In this document: in pieces, positions 61,686 through 64,000 of the stretch
How the letters are laid out: the number at the start of each line of letters is the position of its first letter
Numbering within the stretch: position 1 is the first letter of the stretch
Source of the DNA: Allomuricauda sp.
GTDB taxonomy: Bacteria > Bacteroidota > Bacteroidia > Flavobacteriales > Flavobacteriaceae
Assembly (NCBI RefSeq): GCF_013911645.1
Contig: NZ_JACESV010000001.1
Span: 62,001 to 126,000 of the forward strand
Direction: 5' to 3'
DNA length: 64,000 nucleotides
The notes under the pieces: model-generated
The model's input: the letters and a program-made list of their open reading frames with translations, nothing else
Told to the model about the DNA's origin: nothing
Databases searched by the model: none
Program-made: the position numbers and the translations under genes

Positions 61686-62732
61686 ATGAAAAAAGTAGTA
61701 ACATTTGGGGAGATCATGCTACGATTGGCGCCTCCCGGATTTTTAAGGTTTTCACAGACCACAACTTTCGATGTGGTGTACGGGGGTGGGGAATCCAATG
61801 TGGCGGTATCCTTGGCCAATTATGGGGTGCCCGTGGACTTTGTAACGCGCCTTCCCAAGAACGATATTGGGGAGTGTGCCCTTATGGAGATGCGCAAGCG
61901 CGGTGTGGGCACCGATAAGATTGTCTATGGCGGTGATAGACTGGGCATCTATTTTTTGGAGACCGGAGCGGTGACCCGGGGCAGCAAAGTGGTGTACGAC
62001 CGTGCCCATTCGGCCATGGCCGAGATAGAAAAGGGCATGGTGGACTGGAAATCGGTTTTTGAAGGGGTGGAATGGTTCCACTGGACAGGGATTACCCCTG
62101 CCATTTCCCAGGGAGCTGCGGATGCATGTTTGGAGGCCGTAAAAGTGGCCAGTGATATGGGAGTGACCATATCCACAGATCTGAATTACCGTGCTAAGCT
62201 TTGGAAGTATTGTGATGAAGCCAAACGCGAGGAAATCATGTCCGAGCTAACTTCTTATTGCGATATTGTCCTCGGCAACGAGGAAGATGCGGAAAAACAC
62301 TTCGGCATCAAGCCGGAGGGATTGGATATCACCACCCAGGGAGAGCATGTAAAGGCAGAAGCATTTTTATCGGTTTGCGAGCAAATGATGAAACGTTTTC
62401 CAAGGGCCAAAAAAGTAATTACAACTTTACGAGGTTCGCTTTCGGCCTCCCACAACACATGGGCCGGGGTATTATATGATGGCAAGACCCTGTACAAGTC
62501 TCCGGAATACCAGATCACACACATTGTTGACCGTGTCGGTGGAGGGGATTCCTTTATGGGCGGATTGATCTACGGATTGCTCAAATACCCGGAGGATGAC
62601 CAAAATGCTCTGAACTTTGCCGTTGCCGCATCATGTTTGAAGCATACCATAAAAGGAGATGCGAACTTGGCAACAGTGGCCGAAGTAGAGAAATTGATGG
62701 GTGGGGATGCATCCGGTAGGGTGGCCAGATAG
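61686..62732 (+). CDS. kdgK: 2-dehydro-3-deoxygluconokinase (PfkB family)
   Basis: A 348-residue PfkB-family sugar kinase that would phosphorylate KDG to KDPG. N-terminal KKVVTFGEIMLRLAPPG with the GGGESNVAVSLANYG substrate loop, the STDLNYRAKLW stretch, and catalytic DRVGGGDSFMGGLIYG (Asp of GDS, about residue 285) fit KDG kinases of Bacteroidetes. The gene sits between the SDRs and a phosphofructokinase, in the expected order for the DEH to KDPG branch. Confidence 0.93.
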   Translation: MKKVVTFGEIMLRLAPPGFLRFSQTTTFDVVYGGGESNVAVSLANYGVPVDFVTRLPKNDIGECALMEMRKRGVGTDKIVYGGDRLGIYFLETGAVTRGSKVVYDRAHSAMAEIEKGMVDWKSVFEGVEWFHWTGITPAISQGAADACLEAVKVASDMGVTISTDLNYRAKLWKYCDEAKREEIMSELTSYCDIVLGNEEDAEKHFGIKPEGLDITTQGEHVKAEAFLSVCEQMMKRFPRAKKVITTLRGSLSASHNTWAGVLYDGKTLYKSPEYQITHIVDRVGGGDSFMGGLIYGLLKYPEDDQNALNFAVAASCLKHTIKGDANLATVAEVEKLMGGDASGRVAR

Positions 62733-62740
62733 ATACTGAA

Positions 62741-63964
62741 ATGGCTCAACAAAAGTCCATATTGATTTTTTGTGGAGGTGGACCGGCGCCAGGAATCAAT
62801 GCTGTAATAAGCACTGTTGCCAAGATTTTTTTAAAAGATGGCTATCGGGTTCTTGGTCTACATGAAGGATTCAAGGGCATTTTTTCCGAAAATCCATCTA
62901 TCAAGGAATTTGATTTCTCCCATGCCGACCGAATTTTTAGTCGGGGAGGATCTACACTTGTAATGAGCCGGTTCAAGCCAAGTGACGAAAAATTGAACAC
63001 CAATCTTTTTTTGGATAATAATGTAAGATTAATGGTGAACATTGGAGGCGACGATACGGCTTCTACAGCCAATAGGATTACAAATTATCTATCAGAAGAA
63101 AATATAAACATTGCAAACATACACGTACCTAAGACCATTGACAACGACCTGCCATTGCCAGATAGAAATCCAACTTTTGGTTTTCATTCCGCCAAGGATG
63201 AAGGGGTTCGCATAGGAAACACAACCTATGAAGACGCTAGGACCAGTAACAACTGGTTTGTTATGTCCACTATGGGCAGATCGGCAGGTCATTTGGCATT
63301 TGGCATCGCGACCAGTTGCCATTTTCCGATGATGATAATTCCTGAGATGTTCGATAGGACCAAAATCACATTTGATAAAGTGGTCCGATTGATTGTTTCA
63401 TCTATGGTGAAAAGAAAAATAGAGGATATCCATTATGGAGTGGCCTTGGTCAGCGAAGGAGTGTTTCATATTATGCCTGATTCGGAATTAAAAAACTGTG
63501 GTGTCAACTTTACCTATGATGAACATGGCCATCCAGAATTGGGCAACGTGAGCAAATCCCATATTTTCAATGTGCTGGTACAGGAACGATTAAAGGAACT
63601 GGGCATCAAAATTAAAAGCAGGCCGGTTGAGCTGGGTTATGAGTTACGATGCTGTCGGCCCATTGGATTCGACCTCACTTTGTGCACCTTGTTGGGACTT
63701 GGTGTCAAAAAGCTTTTTGATGAGGGATTGAGCGGTTGTATCGTAACGGCAAACTCAAGAGGAGAGGTTTCTCCACTTTTTTTGGATGATTTGCAAGGTG
63801 AAGACGGAAAAATTCCTCCAAGACTTGTGAACATCAACTCTGCATTTGCACAACTCTGCTTTCAGAATTTGAATTATTTAAGTGAACCCGATTATCATCG
63901 TTCCAAGGTATACCTTAAGAATCCAGAAGCGTATGATTTTAATAAAATACTAACAGAAACATAG
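62741..63964 (+). CDS. Phosphofructokinase, PPi-dependent type
   Basis: A 407-residue phosphofructokinase. The opening FCGGGPAPGINAVI marks the family. At the positions that distinguish cofactor type, the protein has G102-G103-D104-D105 and P130-K131-T-I-D-N-D136; the second Asp and the Lys are those of PPi-dependent enzymes, whereas ATP-dependent ones usually have Gly at both. It would therefore interconvert fructose 6-phosphate and the bisphosphate reversibly with PPi, allowing sugar formation from the trioses of alginate breakdown. It starts 9 bases after the kdgK stop. Cofactor type is inferred from residues. Confidence 0.85.
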   Translation: MAQQKSILIFCGGGPAPGINAVISTVAKIFLKDGYRVLGLHEGFKGIFSENPSIKEFDFSHADRIFSRGGSTLVMSRFKPSDEKLNTNLFLDNNVRLMVNIGGDDTASTANRITNYLSEENINIANIHVPKTIDNDLPLPDRNPTFGFHSAKDEGVRIGNTTYEDARTSNNWFVMSTMGRSAGHLAFGIATSCHFPMMIIPEMFDRTKITFDKVVRLIVSSMVKRKIEDIHYGVALVSEGVFHIMPDSELKNCGVNFTYDEHGHPELGNVSKSHIFNVLVQERLKELGIKIKSRPVELGYELRCCRPIGFDLTLCTLLGLGVKKLFDEGLSGCIVTANSRGEVSPLFLDDLQGEDGKIPPRLVNINSAFAQLCFQNLNYLSEPDYHRSKVYLKNPEAYDFNKILTET

Positions 63965-63970
63965 TGTACT

Positions 63971-64000
63971 ATGGCAACATATTCAAGAATAGAAGTAGTC
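63971..64000 (+). CDS. Probable KDPG aldolase, N-terminal ten codons (partial)
   Basis: The frame MATYSRIEVV starts at 63971, seven bases after the phosphofructokinase stop, and runs off the window. KDPG aldolases of flavobacterial alginate loci begin in this way, and the enzyme is the one missing from the pathway here, so it is the likely product. Only ten residues support this. Confidence 0.5.
   Translation, partial: MATYSRIEVV

Overview
The window comes from a marine Flavobacteriaceae-type Bacteroidetes chromosome. The supporting signs are a SusC/SusD pair, flavobacterial gene sets such as a Tat-like TldD next to DUF4159/MoxR/DUF58/BatA/DUF4175-type genes, promoters of the TTTG-N19-TAnnTTTG type, and an alginate utilisation locus with PL6 and PL17 lyases. 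A Muricauda/Flagellimonas-like genus is a guess from the overall look; the sequence alone does not prove it.

Layout. (1) 1-8.2 kb: a stress cluster following the tail of a Crp/Fnr regulator, with four tandem universal stress proteins, a BaeRF-like protein, two related helical proteins, Hsp20, a D-lactate dehydrogenase-like enzyme and, convergent, a cardiolipin synthase. (2) 8.6-19.4 kb: a long co-directional cluster of two TldD/PmbA proteins, DUF4159, MoxR, DUF58, BatA-like and two large membrane proteins. (3) 19.5-27.2 kb: a cation-efflux transporter, pyruvate phosphate dikinase, two YceI-like proteins around an outer-membrane barrel, and an exported xylose-isomerase-like TIM barrel. (4) 27.27 kb: tRNA-Arg(TCT), followed by an AT-rich accessory region to about 36-38 kb.

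The accessory region is the most notable part. Right behind the tRNA lies a two-gene short-Argonaute defence operon, a catalytically dead short pAgo plus a DUF4365 (DREN)-APAZ-type nuclease, that is, a SPARDA-type system. Divergent from a small HTH repressor with operator-like repeats is an unfamiliar four-gene set: a HEPN-domain protein whose C-terminal tail domain is repeated as three small stand-alone paralogues. This looks like an undescribed system. Behind it come a 1 kb non-coding stretch full of repeats and hairpins, and mobile-element accessory genes (RadC/JAB, DUF6876-like, SSB, a small hypothetical). No integrase or relaxase is visible. A TetR/SDR module is then bracketed by two ~150 bp direct repeats.

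(5) 38-47 kb: a metzincin-like lipoprotein, a DUF4382 lipoprotein, a hybrid 7TM histidine kinase/response regulator/AraC protein, a small lipoprotein, a cupin, and a second TetR module with a HAD hydrolase and an AhpD-like protein. (6) 46.9-64 kb: the alginate locus, containing an RraA-like protein, PL6, PL17, KdgF-like, SusC, SusD, a FadR-type GntR regulator, an ExuT-like MFS transporter, two SDRs (at least one likely a DEH reductase), KDG kinase, a PPi-type phosphofructokinase and the first codons of a probable KDPG aldolase. Three copies of a TTGGTAAACCAA-like operator sit at the PL6 promoter, the susC promoter and the regulator's own promoter. Together the genes would bind and import alginate oligomers, split them to the unsaturated uronate, convert this through DEH to KDG and KDPG, and return the trioses to hexose phosphate through the reversible PPi-PFK. 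The PPDK at 20.5-23.2 kb would fit the same PPi-linked central metabolism.
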